64,000 nt of DNA from positions 17,746,264 to 17,810,263 of the forward strand of contig CM067317.1 of assembly GCA_034231615.1 (NCBI GenBank), read 5' to 3'. The stretch is from Meghimatium bilineatum. Its lineage: Eukaryota; Mollusca; Gastropoda; Stylommatophora; Philomycidae. The first letter of the stretch is position 1; every line of letters starts with the position of its first letter. The position numbers and the translations under genes were made by a program. Under the pieces are notes generated by a model. The model searched no databases and had not been told where the DNA came from. It saw nothing but the letters and a program-made list of their open reading frames with translations. This document shows positions 12,700 to 23,829 of this stretch, one piece after another.

Positions 12700-13780
12700 G
12701 TGTGTTTCGTAGATTATAGTAAAGCATTTGACACGGTGAAGAATTCAGAGACGATAGAAATATTAGAAAAAAACTCACAGTTGATGGGAAAGATCTAAAC
12801 ATAATAAGAAATATGTAATGGAAACAAACAGTTTCGATGAGGGTTGATAGTAATGTAGGAGAACTCTAAAAGATAGAAATTGGCGTGAGGCAAGGATGTG
12901 TAATATCAGAAGATCGTTCCTTCCTGTATATAGAGGATATTATGCAAAGCATATAGCGCATGTCAGGCAAAGCAGTAGGAGGTTACACTCTGCATAATCT
13001 AAGATATGTTGGCGATACAGTTGTGATTGAAGAAAGCGAACACAAACTTCGAGCTCTGTTGGACACTGTAGTACAAGAATGTGAAAAGATAGGCTTCAGT
13101 CTAAAAAAGAAGAAAACGGAAGTATTGAGAGTTGTAAAAGAAGTATACATTGACAACATCTAATATTACTATCAATGGTGCACAATTGAATGAAGTCGAT
13201 ACAGTCAAGTATCATGGCAACATTTTAACATCAGATGTCAGGTTCTCCAATGAGATCAAGAACAGGCCAAATCAATATTTAAAATAATGAGAAATGTTAT
13301 ATGCAATGGAAGAATATCAATGCATACGCTAGTTCGAATACTAGTATGTTATATTAAGACAATCCTTATTTATGGATGCGAAGGATGGGCAGTGTAAAAT
13401 AAATGCCCAAAATTAGCTGGAGGTAACTGAGATGTGCATTTTAAGAAGAATGATGAAAATTCCATGGACAGTCAAGAAATCTAATGCAGATGCTATCATA
13501 GATGCTGGAGTAAAACTATAAATTGTAGCAAACATTAGAAGGTAGACAATCAATATTTTAGGGTAAGTGATGAGAAAAGTACAACTTGAATATTTAGTAA
13601 CCACAGGGAATTTTAAAGGGAGAAGAGACAGAGGTAGATAAAAAATGATATTTCTGGATGGCTTGTCACTGTGACACAAAAATAACCGACCAACCGAACT
13701 TATTAACAAAACAATAGACAGAGTTGTATAGAAGCGTGATCGGCTACGGCACGTCTCTTGATTGACTGAATGATACAGCA
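12700..13780 (+). mobile_element. Family C LINE reverse transcriptase, decayed
   Basis: A non-LTR reverse transcriptase spread over all three frames. In order: VCFVDYSKAFDTVK (about 12700-12740), GVRQGCVIS (about 12885), a degenerate catalytic box RYVGDTVVIEESEHKLRAL (from about 13000; YADD has become YVGD), then LIYGCEGW (about 13370) and a final EYLVTTGNFKGRR piece (about 13590). The tail carries ttgattgactgaatg near 13760, like the tails of the family C fragments at 15940 and 24150. Stops and shifts are frequent, so it is inactive. The longest open piece is 67 codons (12960-13163). Confidence 0.8.
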
Positions 13781-13839
13781 AAAATACAATTGCAGCTACC
13801 TACAGGACATGTTCTATTCCGTTTACATATCCTGCACAA

Positions 13840-14015
13840 CAGTGTTTCTCGACTTTTTTTAAACCATGCCCCACAGTCTTTCTAAAATTATAATGTCCCC
13901 TGACTCCGCTATAGAAAAAATATACATTTTTACATTCAACACTGGAATTATCCCCTACATGAAGCTTAACTACGATCTGTTCGACTTCACACCCTGAACA
14001 ATCCAATTGCCTCAA
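13840..14015 (+). mobile_element. hAT-like transposon terminus
   Basis: Starts cagtgtttctcgacttttttt then aaaccatgcccca, closely resembling the usual terminal sequence of hAT (Charlie-type) DNA transposons. The opposite terminus and a target duplication were not found, so this is probably a fragment or a solo end. Confidence 0.45.
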
Positions 14016-14086
14016 ACAATGCAGTACAAGAACTAAAAAATACTTCCAATTATCAATGTTATTTGCAGTTGTTTATTATAGTGTAG

Positions 14087-14545
14087 AGAATAGCGTATGG
14101 TATACTGTGTGGTATATTGTATGGTATATTTTATAGTTTATGGTATAGTGTATGGTGTAGTGTATGGTATATTGTATAGTTTATGGTATAGTGTATGGTA
14201 TATAGTATGGTATAATGCATGGTATATTTTATGGTATAGTGTATCGTACGTATATCGTATGTTGGTATAGTGTATAGTATAGTGTATGGTATAGTATATG
14301 GTATATCGTATGGTGTAGTGCATGGTATAGTGTATGGTATATAGTATGGTGGTATAATGTATGGTACAGTTTATGGTTTAATGTATGGCATAGTGCATGG
14401 TATAATGTATGGTGTAGTGTATAGTATATTGTATTGTATAGTCCATGGTATAGTGTGTGATATAATGTATGAATATTATGTGGTATAGTATATGAAATAG
14501 TGTAAGGTATAATGTATGGAATAGTGTAATGTATAGTCCAGGGAA
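14087..14545. repeat. 12-bp satellite-like array
   Basis: Dozens of variants of tatggtatagtg over about 460 bp. The open minus-strand frame here (YTIHYTIHYT-type) is a by-product. Confidence 0.95.
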
Positions 14546-14639
14546 TATTAAATAATATGCACCAATTTAAGTTTAATATTTAGGTAATATATTGTGTATA
14601 GCAAACACAGTGATTTAGGATATTATGTAGTCGCAAATC

Positions 14640-15000
14640 TCTTATGAAGACATATTGAAGTAGAAAGCAATATTCTAGTAGACGACCTAGTCGAAAGTGT
14701 ATCTAGAAAGGGTCTTTTAGCTATAAATCAGTAGAAATCATTGTCCCAGTAGACGACCTGGTAGAAAGCGTATTTAGAAAGGGCATGTTTGAACTATAAA
14801 TCAGTAGAAATCATTGTCTCAGTAAACGGCCTGGTAGAAAGCTTATCTAGAAAGGGTCTCTTTGAACTATAATTCAGTAGAAATCATTGTCTCAGTAGAC
14901 GGCCTGGTAGAAAGCGTATCTAGAAATGGTCTCTTTGAACTATAAATCAGTAGAAATCATTGTCCCAGTAGACGGCCTGGTAGAAAGCGTATCTATAATG
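14640..15000. repeat. 73-75 bp minisatellite, about five units
   Basis: Units contain cagtagacgacctggtagaa, then agcgtatctagaaagggtct and aactataaatcagtagaaat. The first unit (to about 14710) is the most diverged. Confidence 0.9.
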
Positions 15001-15089
15001 TATCACTATGAACTGATAAGCAAAAGAAACATCACCGAACAAGGAAGTAGAAAGTCAAGTCTTTAGTGTAAAAGAAACAAAAGAAGAAA

Positions 15090-15265
15090 TAATGATTCAT
15101 AAATGTTCATAAGTGAAGGTATAAATTAACTGTGCCGGGCGTACATATGAATTGTCATGAATAACAGATGTTGCTGCAGATAAATCATACATAACGTTTG
15201 CTAAGCACACACATCTTACCAGAGAAGGTATGAATGTTTCTGTTCAAAATGGCCCTGCATATTGG
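15090..15265 (+). repeat. Dispersed copy of the giant inverted repeat's outer end
   Basis: From about 15095 to 15265 it matches the outer end of the left arm (16715-16885): aagtgaaggtata, cgggcgta, gaataacag(a), a catct...aggag word and a final aaaatggc...attggtt. A copy outside the arms suggests that this outer end belongs to a mobile family and not only to a one-off inverted duplication. Confidence 0.6.
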
Positions 15266-15319
15266 TTCATTCCTTTGAAACGCAATAGTTCATTGACATG
15301 GTCTAGTGATGTGAAAACA

Positions 15320-15720
15320 CGAATAGTGAAGATGAAATAATCCCTTTAGCTGTGAGTAGGTAACTCTTGATAGCCAATAGCCTTTCTGACAACAGCTCAT
15401 GCCCTCCTCATTTGAGTAAAGAACACGTAATGACTCATGGGCATGTTTATGTTTGTAAGGGGGGGAGGAGGTTATGGATGCATGTTTAGTCCATCAAGGA
15501 AATCATCCAACATCGGCAGTATTCAGAGATCACCACGTTCTGTCAGGTGTACTACTTCTAAGCAAGCTAGCTCATAATTCTTCAATCATATGTGTTAATC
15601 CATACACAGTTATAAGATATTTACTATCTCCACTTCACCATAACGCTGCCAAAAAATGACACGTGTGTAATGTCCGCTGCGCTGATCTCTTTGTCACTAA
15701 TGGGGGTAATGTTTTATAGA
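15320..15720 (+). repeat. Dispersed repeat, copy related to 49795-50430
   Basis: Shared landmarks, in the same order as the later copy, are ataatccctttaactg/agctg, ggttactcttga, a ggggg block before ttatg.atgcatg, and caatgtccgctg. No coding frame is conserved. The family is not identified. Confidence 0.5.
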
Positions 15721-15939
15721 AGACAAGTAAGTAATTGGGGCAGGACATGCAGTGAGAGGAAAATGATTTTCCTGAAAGAGACAGGTTTTCCACCTACCCA
15801 CAACATCTCTTAATTAATTCCTTTGACATGCGTACACAGAAACCAATGTCTGTTATGTGCATGCTGTTATAGAAGTCCAGATCTTGGTTACTATACTGAT
15901 GCGGGAATATGAACACTGTACTCGATATTGATAAAGAAT

Positions 15940-16335
15940 ATGTCAATCAATCAATCAAGTGCCATTCCGAATGGCGCAGGTGATCATATTTCTCCACGAC
16001 TCTGTAGCTTGTGTTGTTAATAAGCTCGGTTAATGAGCTTCTACCATGCCACAATACAAGTCCATCTAGTACATTTTCTCTTTGTCGTACCCTATCTCTT
16101 CCCCCTTTGATCTTTCCAGTGGTTATTAAGTGTTCAAGATGAGTCCTTGTCAGCACATGACCTATAAACCTTGACTGTCTGCCTCTAATGTTTGATATGA
16201 TTTATCTTTTTTACGCCAGCATCAATCAGAACCTCAGCATTAGTTTTCGTGGCTGCTCATGGCAAATTCATCATTCTTCCCAGAAACCACATTTCTGTAG
16301 CCTCTAATTCGCTTTGAACGTTTTTGTTTACAGTT
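15940..16335 (-). mobile_element. Family C LINE, 3' end
   Basis: Read on the minus strand it gives a KNDEFAM...VLIDAG piece, then EHLITTGKIKGGRDRVRQRE, then LDGLVLWHGRSSLTELINNT and a short HLRHSEWHLID end. A ttgattgattgattg tail follows at 15940-15956. Closely comparable to 23830-24180 (plus strand) but broken between frames. The reverse transcriptase core is missing. Confidence 0.75.
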
Positions 16336-16700
16336 CATGCTTGAAATTAATAAAAAATATTTTTTTTATATAACATCTCAGCACTCGAGAATTTATCAAA
16401 AGACTTCCTAATGAGAATGACGTTATCTATTTCAATTCCATAAACAGCGCTATTTAAAAATTCAAAAATGGTCCAGTCAAAAATGCACAATAGTGCAATG
16501 CTGAGATAAATATTTATTTTCAAAGGTATACACACGGCAGTAATAGAAGAACGATTTTATGATTTTGATATGAATTATCTAAGCGCTCCAATTGTGGCCA
16601 CTTCCTAGTTTGTACGTGACCACATGCTCAGAAATGTGGTGCCCAGATCGCAAACATATGATCAGAAACGGCCACCAAATCTCGTTCCATTTTACTCCCA
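16336..16700. other. No feature seen
   Basis: AT-rich gap between a LINE fragment and the outer end of the giant inverted repeat. Confidence 0.4.
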
Positions 16701-17431
16701 TCTTTACTCATATTCAAATGTTTATAAATGAAGGTATAGATAATTGTGACGGGCGTATGAATACATCAGTCCCGAATAACAAATATGGCTGTAGAAAAAT
16801 GATTCGGAACATGATAAACACATGCATCTAACAGGAGAATGCATATTTTTGTGTGTTAAAAATGGCTTTGAACATTGGTTTCTATATGGAGGTCTCGCTA
16901 AAACTTGTCTGTGAGCAACCTACGAAAGATATCTGAACACGGCACGTGTTTGCGGATCAGACTGGAGAATAAAAATCTGATGGGATACGATTTTACAGAC
17001 AGTGGGTTTAGGGGAAGAAAAGCTAAGATAAGTTTGATCTCGTCAAAGGAAGAAGCTTAACGTAGGATTGACAGGATATCATAATGAGAAATGTTTCGTA
17101 ATTGAACAGAGAAATAAAAATTTCATTAGAGCATATTCATTTATGAAATGATCTTCCATATTCTCTTGTATCCTCTTGTATTCTCTTGTATTCCATAAAC
17201 ACTTGTATCCTGCGCCTAGTTTTAGTTCAGTGGTTGATGGGGAAACGTGCGTGGCAGCTGGTTTCTGGTTGGAGATTTGTTAGATGAAATTGAAATAAAC
17301 CGTAGATTTTGAGTAACGTGGTTTGAGAGTGTTTATAAACGATAGATTTTAAACTACGTTTTTACTTGATTATACGTCTCGCTATATAATTATTTTTCTA
17401 CTAAAGGAAACGTCATCAAGACTAATTCAAG

Positions 17432-18000
17432 ATGAAACAACAGATTTTCGTGGAATTTAAGAATGAAATCACGGCGTTGCACGAACATGATATTAAAGTG
17501 GAAGACATGGCCAGATTGTATAACAAATAGACATCTAGGTGATGCACAGTATTAACGAAGCCACAATAAATAAGAAGTGTAGAAGCAGCAAGCGGAGTTA
17601 CGAGATCATGAAAGCAAATGTTACGTATTTCTGGAAGTTGTATAAAATGGTTCGTATTGTGTGGATAAACAAGATCTGGTCATATTGTGACCAGGAACTT
17701 TAAGATATGGTGAATGTCTTTTTTGTCGATATTGTAAGTAAATTGTCAAATTCCTCAACAGAAAACGAAGTAGGTTTCAAGGCGAACAGGGATGCTTTAA
17801 AAAAGTTAAATCATGTAGCATCCAGCAGAAGAGAAAGAAATGTCTGGTTACAATACCCAAACAGTGTCGACAGACTGACGGCTCTGCATCGTTAATAAAT
17901 GTTAGAGGATATCTTGTCTGAGCAGGAGTAGGAAGAAAAAGATGGATGCTTCACTCATTTAAAATGAGAAAACTGAATGTTAAAAAAGTGGAACAGATGT
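17432..18000 (+). pseudogene. Tigger/pogo-like transposase remnant (left arm)
   Basis: Starts with ATG at 17432 and reads MKQQIFVEFKNEITALHEHD then IKVEDMARLYNK before a stop. This resembles the helix-turn-helix start of Tigger/pogo transposases (Tc1/mariner superfamily, CENP-B-type DNA binding). After frame changes come TVL.KPQ, GVTRS.KQM and VRIVWINK pieces, then LSNSSTENEVGFKANRDALKK (about 17735-17800), comparable to the second helix-turn-helix region of the same family. The DDE catalytic core is not visible. It lies inside the left arm, and the same start is present in the right arm. Identification is from remembered family pattern only. Confidence 0.55.
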
Positions 18001-18239
18001 AGAGTATTCATTTAATTATACTCATGTTTCCCATAAGCACATCCTCCATCTCATCAGAACGTACGCCACATTCCGAGAATTCCGCACATGTCATGTAACT
18101 CTTAGATTCAAGTAATAGTTCACATATATTTCAGAAAAAAACCTAGCTGCTGAACCACGATCGGGCTCTAGTATGGACCTGTGGACTGATGACCAAGAAG
18201 GCCTGATTTTGATTATTTCCGAGCGTTTTATATGTCGGT

Positions 18240-18360
18240 CTTGACGTTTTTTGCTGGGCGACACCAAGTATATAAATAGTAGCCAACAAATACCAAGACA
18301 ATAATCAAACACGTAACAAATGAAGTTATGTTGACTTGCTGTAATTAGGTCTTGTATTAT
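18240..18360 (+). repeat. Short dispersed repeat shared with the receptor intron
   Basis: The words cgac.ccaagtatataaata and aaca...acca..acaataat occur here and at about 31590-31720, in the same order. The segment lies inside the left-arm-only block (17640-18345), which could therefore be a separate insertion. Confidence 0.5.
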
Positions 18361-18848
18361 GCCGGCGGTCTCAGATGAGCCACTACGCCAGGGGATCCTA
18401 CTAACCCACACACAAGAACAATACGTTTATATTGAGACGCCACAGCTTGCTACCAAATTTTATTTGCTTTGTTTACCGTATTTTCGAAGGAAGTATAATA
18501 CATTATCTCTCCTTATTACTGTTGACTTGATATCCTTTAATGTGCCTCCTGTTTAATCAATGATGCAGCCCAAAGCAAAGACTAAGCTTTTTATTGCATA
18601 CTTATGTTAAATATTCATAGTTTATTGCTGTAGCACTGTCTGCTATAGCGATCATGTTCACAATAAACAATTACCCCTGTAGTTTTCCTGTACAAAATTA
18701 GCAATTTAGAATGGAAAATCCTCAACACTCATTTATATTGTTGTAGATCTAAGCGCTATTATTAAAGTGGGGATACTGGACCACTAGAGATGGCAGGGTT
18801 CACAAAAATATTTTAAGAAATAATATAACTGTAAATTTACAATTTAAA

Positions 18849-19823
18849 AAAAGATAAATTAACGGATATTTTGTTTATTGCCTATTATTTATACATATTC
18901 GTTACTTGCCATTACGGATGTATATTTATATATTTAGTTGGTATTCTTAGATATATTTCAGGTCATATATGTAGTGTATTTCTTATAATGTGTCCTGATA
19001 TAGTTACAACGATGTGTCGTTACCATATACTCTGGTCTTATGTTGAGACGGCGTACCTTGACCTAAGATAAGATAAATTAACGGATATTTTGTTTATTGC
19101 CCTATTATTTATTAGCAACAAATTACCATTAAGTTGACTTTTGCAGGTCCTATTCACAGTAGCTAACAAATATACAATTAATTCATTAATATTTTCAAAT
19201 ATGGAAACCTTTGGAGTACTGCCAGAAAAAAAATTACAATGTTTCCGTTACAACATAATTTTTAATAACTGCTGCTTTAAGCCATCACATAGTGCATCAC
19301 ATAGTGCAATTGGGCGATTCAGTTCATATCTATACGCATCGCTACTCTCTTTATATTCCACACACTTAACACCTATACATCTTAGTATGCTTGCCATTAC
19401 TGAAGTATATTTATATATTTAGTCTGTATTCTTAGATATAAAAAAAGGGTTTAAAAGCCGTAGAAGATTGACTTCACTGTATTCGGTTTCCCATATGTAC
19501 TCTGTCCCTCTAAACGAAGCAACACGCCGTCTGCTGAGAGTACCACTCATAGCACGCAATTCCGTAGCTTCAAGTGGTAATCCACAGGGATCTCCGAAAA
19601 AAATCCACCTTATAAACAGGACGACACGAGCCGGATTCGAACCTGTGACCTCTTGAACACAGGGCGAATAGCTTAACAACTGCGCAGGGAGATCTTCATT
19701 TTCTTAGATATATTTCAGGTCAGTTATATAGTGTTTTTCTCATAATTCGTCCCGATATAGTTACCATGATGCATTCGTTACCATATACTCCGGTCTTAGA
19801 TCGAGATGGCGCACTTCATCTTA
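18849..19823 (+). repeat. Local tandem duplication inside the left arm
   Basis: The word agataaattaacggatatt occurs at about 18853 and 19070. The segment ttcttagatatatttcaggt, running on through ccatatactc.ggtctta, occurs at about 18948 and 19701. The right arm has the segment once, so the left arm was duplicated after the arms separated; the first unit then lost about 400 bp. Confidence 0.7.
19441..19700 (-). mobile_element. tRNA-derived SINE with 12-bp target duplication
   Basis: On the minus strand a tRNA-like head (gcgcagttgttaagc, box A-like; ggtcacaggttcgaatcc, box B) is followed by a unique body and a short T-rich end. The plus-strand word ttcttagatata flanks it at 19429-19440 and 19701-19712, a clean target-site duplication. 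The right arm lacks the element, so the insertion is younger than the inverted duplication. A related, older copy is at 57480-57700. Confidence 0.85.
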
Positions 19824-20128
19824 AAGAGGCGAATCCAGACTAGAAAAATAAATACATTAGCGGGGAAGGATAAGATAACGTATATATTACTTGCCGATTA
19901 CTGGTCACTTATTTCAAGTTCACTAGTTCCAATTGTAGCACATTGAAGTAACTTCTAACTTTTAATGCATTTCTATAACATGTTTTCACAAGATCTGCTT
20001 CCAACCTATCTTTTCTTACAATGTTCTTTGTCAAGAGTTGTTCAACCTCACCACACATTCTCTCATGTTGGTTTCAGGTTTGTGAATATATAAGTGTAAT
20101 TATATTGATGTACCTCTTTTACTTCTGC

Positions 20129-20275
20129 GTTCGCTATCTTATAACCACAACCAATAAATGGTGTGATTACCGCTAGAGAGCATAAAGTACGCTGTACTGC
20201 AAGTTCCACAGTTGAACTGTGTTATTTGCGACGTGGTTGCTTCACTTTGTGGTCTGCAGATTCGAGGTCCAGTAC
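20129..20275 (+). mobile_element. tRNA-like insert in the left arm (tentative)
   Basis: This block is absent at the equivalent place in the right arm (about 25545). Its last third reads gacgtggttgcttcac then gcagattcgaggtcc, resembling tRNA boxes A and B. No flanking duplication is clear, and a deletion from the right arm cannot be excluded. Confidence 0.4.
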
Positions 20276-20453
20276 CTCCGTTTTCGTATTGCCTTTAAAT
20301 CGGGTAGGGGGTTTCTTTAGCCTTTGACAGCATGCGTATCTGTCGATGAGTACGTTTCACTGAGACGATTGTCATGTATGTAAATCTCGCACGAGGTGTT
20401 CCACAGTCAATGAACTTGTCTCGTGTAATTATATAGACATTTTGCGCTTGTGC

Positions 20454-20870
20454 TCATCGAGTACTGAATCTTTTCTCATCCGCGAGGCTAGTTCCGGTTA
20501 AGGAATAACTCTTCAGAAGTGTTGGACTAATGCTCTTTCGCCTTCTCATCCAAGGTGTCGTTCACCAACATCGGGAACACCTTGTCCAAGTCCGACTCTC
20601 ACCACGCGTTTGGGAGCAAGGCTTGTTACGAAGCTGAACGATCTTGTCCCATTTGTGGCTGAGCCCATCGGGTTCTGAACCCTTTCTCTCTACGAGAATG
20701 CTTCCGGTATAGAAAAGCTTGACAGAAGAGTTTTGCTAAGTTTGTCTTCGTTGTCCCGTTTGTGCCTGAGCCCATAAGGTAGGGAGCCATTTTCTCTCCG
20801 CGAGCATCTTCCCGGTATTTGAAAGCTCGACATTAGAATTGGGAAAGGACTGCTCAATGTGTCGGTCTAA
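20454..20870 (+). repeat. About four diverged 105-bp tandem units in the left arm
   Basis: The word agcccat(c/a)(g/a)ggt or tcatcgagtactgaa starts units at about 20454, 20664 and 20767; one more unit ends at 20664. Each holds a ttctctc..cg.g.at..ttccgg block and a cttcgttgtcccgtttgtgcc-like end. The right arm has the same array in reverse orientation at about 24945-25340, so it predates the inverted duplication. Confidence 0.6.
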
Positions 20871-21084
20871 GTCTCTGCTGTAAGGATCATCGGTAACTGA
20901 AGCGTATCTTGAGCTAAAAGAGCTTGTAGTTACGATTTCCTTGGAACGCTTTCCCTTTCTGTTTGCTCTTGACGCTGTGCCGCCCTTTCATTGTTCTCAA
21001 TATGTTGTCTTTACGTTTCACGTCATCCATCTACCTTTTCGTGTGGTTTTCATTGGTCGCCCCTCCAATTCTTCGGACCGGACT

Positions 21085-22970
21085 TCTTCTTCTTCTTCTT
21101 CTTTCGTTCACTTGAAACATGTCTATATCTGTAATTCTGTCTACATAATAAAACCCACTGTCTTTTGTAGTTCATACAGTGTCCCATAGAGCTTTGATTC
21201 CAGTGTTGTTTTCTCTGGCCAATATGTATGCCTCAGCATTTCATGCTCAGAACAATCTTGAAGTATATGTTTGGCACTCTGTGCTGCCTGTCCACATGTA
21301 CACATGGCCGTGTTGCCAATCTTGAACTGTGTATACATGTGACTGCGGAGTCGGTTGTGTCCTGTTCTGAGACGTAGAATTATAACTTGCTCTGATCTGT
21401 TCATAATGTGATAGTCATCTTGTGTTGGCGTTTGTGGCTTTCTTATTGACGTGATCATCTGTTTTTTATGATGGTAGGTGATTGGTATATCTGGTTGGTC
21501 TTCAGCAGCACCTTCCTTAGCCAGTTTGTCTGCTTTTTCATTTCCTGGTATTCCACAGTGAGAGGGTATCCACTGCATGGTTACCCTATACTGGTAAGAC
21601 AATTCGCTAAGTCGTTTTTTCAAGTCTGTTGGTTTTCCAGACTGGAGAGCTTGAAGCAATGACCTTGCATCTGTCAGGAATACCACAGGCTGTAGGCCAG
21701 AGTTGGAGTTCAGCAGTTTATTAGCTGCCGCACTAATTTCCTGGATTTCTGCATCATAATTATTGCAGAATTTTCCCGTCGGTGTTCTGATTGTATATCT
21801 AGGCTTGTGTGGATATTCTATATATACACCTGCACGTCCATTCCTCACTGCATTCTGTGCTGACCCATCTGTGTATACTCTGACCCATATATCTTGTGGA
21901 TATTCCTCATCCAGGAAACTGAGGGTGACTGTCCTTCGCTGCACGATATTCTGTTCGTCCTCGCGTAGTATTCCTTTCACATGGGTCTGAATGTATATTG
22001 GCATTCCATGCCTTTCACTCCACGGGGTTTGTTCTGGTACAGACCTTAAGGGGTTATCAACTTCAGGTAGGTCTGTAAATTGTCTACAAAGTCGTTTATC
22101 TTGATGGATAAAGCTGCTCCTTTTCAGTCGCCCCATTGCTAAATTTTGGAATCTTTCCTTCATTGGATGACTTGGCATATCGGATGACATTGGATGACTT
22201 TCTGCTTGAATTAGTACTTTTGTGTCTCTGCGTTCGCCAAGTGTTTGCATTCTTCCCATTTTCTGCATCTCTGCTATGGGTGTTGATTTCATTGCTCCCA
22301 ACATTATTCTAAGTGCCTGGTTTTGCACTTTATCTAGATCTTGTAATGTGGTGTTTGATGCAGGACACCACGCAGCTGAACCATATTCCAGGTGTGGTCT
22401 TATGCCTTGCTGGTAAACTTTACTAAGTATATTTCTACTGGCTCCCCATGTGGTTCCACTTAGTTTTCTCAGGATAGCTAACTTCCTCCTGGCTTTTGTT
22501 GTTGCTTTGTTTATGTGCTGCTTCCATGTCAGCTTATCATCAAAAGTAACTCCGAGGTATGTGGGTTGTTTGTCTTCTTTCAAGAGCTCTCCACCTATCT
22601 TGATATGACCAGCTTTTTGTTTTGGTGAGAGAGTAAAGAGTGTAGTGCTGCACTTATCTGTGTTAATTCTGACGCACCATCTATTTGCCCATAAGGTTAG
22701 GGCATCGATAGCTATTTGTATTTGTTTAGTGGCCACTGTTGCATGATCTTCCGTGCACCAGATCACCAGGTCGTCAGCATACATTGCCACTTTGATCCCA
22801 TGTGGTAGTTCAGCAACTAGGTCATAATGTAAACCAAGAAAAGTGTGGGTGACAGGACTCCTCCTTGGGGGACTCCATGACGCAGTAGAACTTTCTTGCT
22901 ATTGCGACCATCTAATTGTACCGTGGCTCTTCTATTATGCAGGTATGCTTTTACCCATTTGTACATTCTT
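21085..22970 (-). mobile_element. Jockey-like LINE, 5'-truncated, with RNase H
   Basis: A 549-codon open frame (22790 to 21141) begins in the reverse transcriptase catalytic box (MAMYADDLV) and continues through the thumb (LGVTFDDKLTWKQHI; HLEYGSAAWCP) to a C-terminal RNase H: YTDGS (Asp308), AEI (Glu348), FLTD (Asp374), PSHCGIPGNEKADKLA (His411, Asp421). It ends with a cysteine-rich CTCGQ...H...C piece. Upstream (about 22970-22830) the frame continues as YKWVKAYLHNRRATVQLDG and GVPQGGVLSPTLFLVYI, but about one base is missing near 22825, so the protein is frameshifted. The 3' end has a (GAA)n tail at 21085-21102. The word gaccggact flanks the insertion (21076-21084 and 22971-22979), a 9-bp target duplication. 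It disrupts the left arm of the inverted repeat. The domain layout fits jockey/I-type LINEs with RNase H. Confidence 0.93.
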
Positions 22971-22979
22971 GACCGGACT

Positions 22980-23190
22980 AACTAGCGCCACTGTGTATCG
23001 ACAGTCTCACTGCATGTGTTGCCTAAGTGGTGTCGTAGATATTGACTATCTCTTTTGCAGTCAATTCTCTTTCCATCTGCTGCACCTACATTAACGGACA
23101 GGATCTCCAAAATGTTTGACAAGACTCAACACGAGTAGATGTATTTCCGTTTACAGGGTGCGCCACAAAGAGGTACTTTTGGGTATATGC
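22980..23190 (+). repeat. Innermost left-arm segment
   Basis: Resumes the arm after the LINE insertion. Shared with the right arm (24545-24760 reversed) and partly with 46740-47125. One frame is similar in both arms: SATVYRQSHCMCCLSG / SANVYRRCHCICCLSG, then QGAP.RGTFG. Whether this was ever coding is unknown. Confidence 0.6.
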
Positions 23191-23663
23191 TAACTCTTGG
23201 TCCAACGAGAGCATTGCGGTACTATTTGCTCCCCATTGATATATTGTTTCCAGGAATGATGTATTTAAGAATGCTCCGTTTTTTTTCCTTTAAATTCCAT
23301 ACATCTTTAGTTACTGCAAACATGATATGAGTTACGGAGAAACGCGCGTAGGTCCACATGAAATGTAGTACGAGATCTAACAAATACGTAAAAAGAAGGC
23401 AATCAGCACCCCTAAAGATGGTGTTCCAAACAAAACAAAACGTCCTCCTTTCACAAAGTGAAGTACATAGCTTTTTTAAAAGATATGACTTCTTTAAAAA
23501 AAATCAAGTCTTGTGGTTTGAACGGAAGCGCAATATAAGTGAAATATACTTTTATAAGTGTGATTGTCAAGTTGTTGAAAATTTCACGATTTAGTAAATG
23601 TGAAGAAAAAAGAATTACATAATGTACAACTTCCATGCTGATTTAAATGTAAAGTACAAATAA

Positions 23664-23815
23664 TCTTCTTCATCTTATTCAGTGTTCATTATCAAACTGC
23701 CACTTGATCACTCTTGTTGCTGGACAATGGTCCTACTACATTTCAAACAGGATGCAGTCAAGAGAATTTAAATGCGTTTGTTCGCCGTTTTATTTGAGCC
23801 AATGGCCACATAGAG
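23664..23815 (-). mobile_element. SINE-B copy
   Basis: Minus orientation. Matches 62605-62765 (same orientation) and, reversed, 35902-36071 and 57003-57146. Landmarks: tcttctt start, cattatcaaactgccac, ggacaatggtcctac, tgcagtcaagagaa, caatggccacat. Confidence 0.75.
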
Positions 23816-23829
23816 ATGTTGTTTCTGAT

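Larger units (their letters stand above)
16700..23190 (+). repeat. Left arm of a giant inverted repeat
   Basis: From about 16715 to 23190 the plus strand matches, in the same order, the reverse complement of 28480 down to 24545. Landmarks with left / right positions: outer end aaatatggctgtaga (16780 / 28425); ataagtttgatctcgtcaaagg (17030 / 28165), an over-18-base exact or near-exact word; agtggaagacatggccagat (17497 / 27695); gatcatgttcacaataaac (18650 / 26810); ttcaggtttgtgaatatata (20074 / 25575); cacgaggtgttccaca (20392 / 25385); cttttgcagtcaattctctt (23053 / 24655). By eye roughly four bases in five agree, so the duplication is old. Left-only extras are a 700-bp segment (17640-18345), a local tandem duplication (18849-19823), a tRNA SINE (19441-19700), a 145-bp tRNA-like insert (20129-20275) and a jockey-like LINE (21085-22970). 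Confidence 0.9.

Noticed and set aside
19600..19660. A tRNA gene on the minus strand
   Set aside because: Box A and box B words are present, but the sequence does not close into a cloverleaf by eye, continues into a SINE body and is flanked by a 12-bp target duplication.
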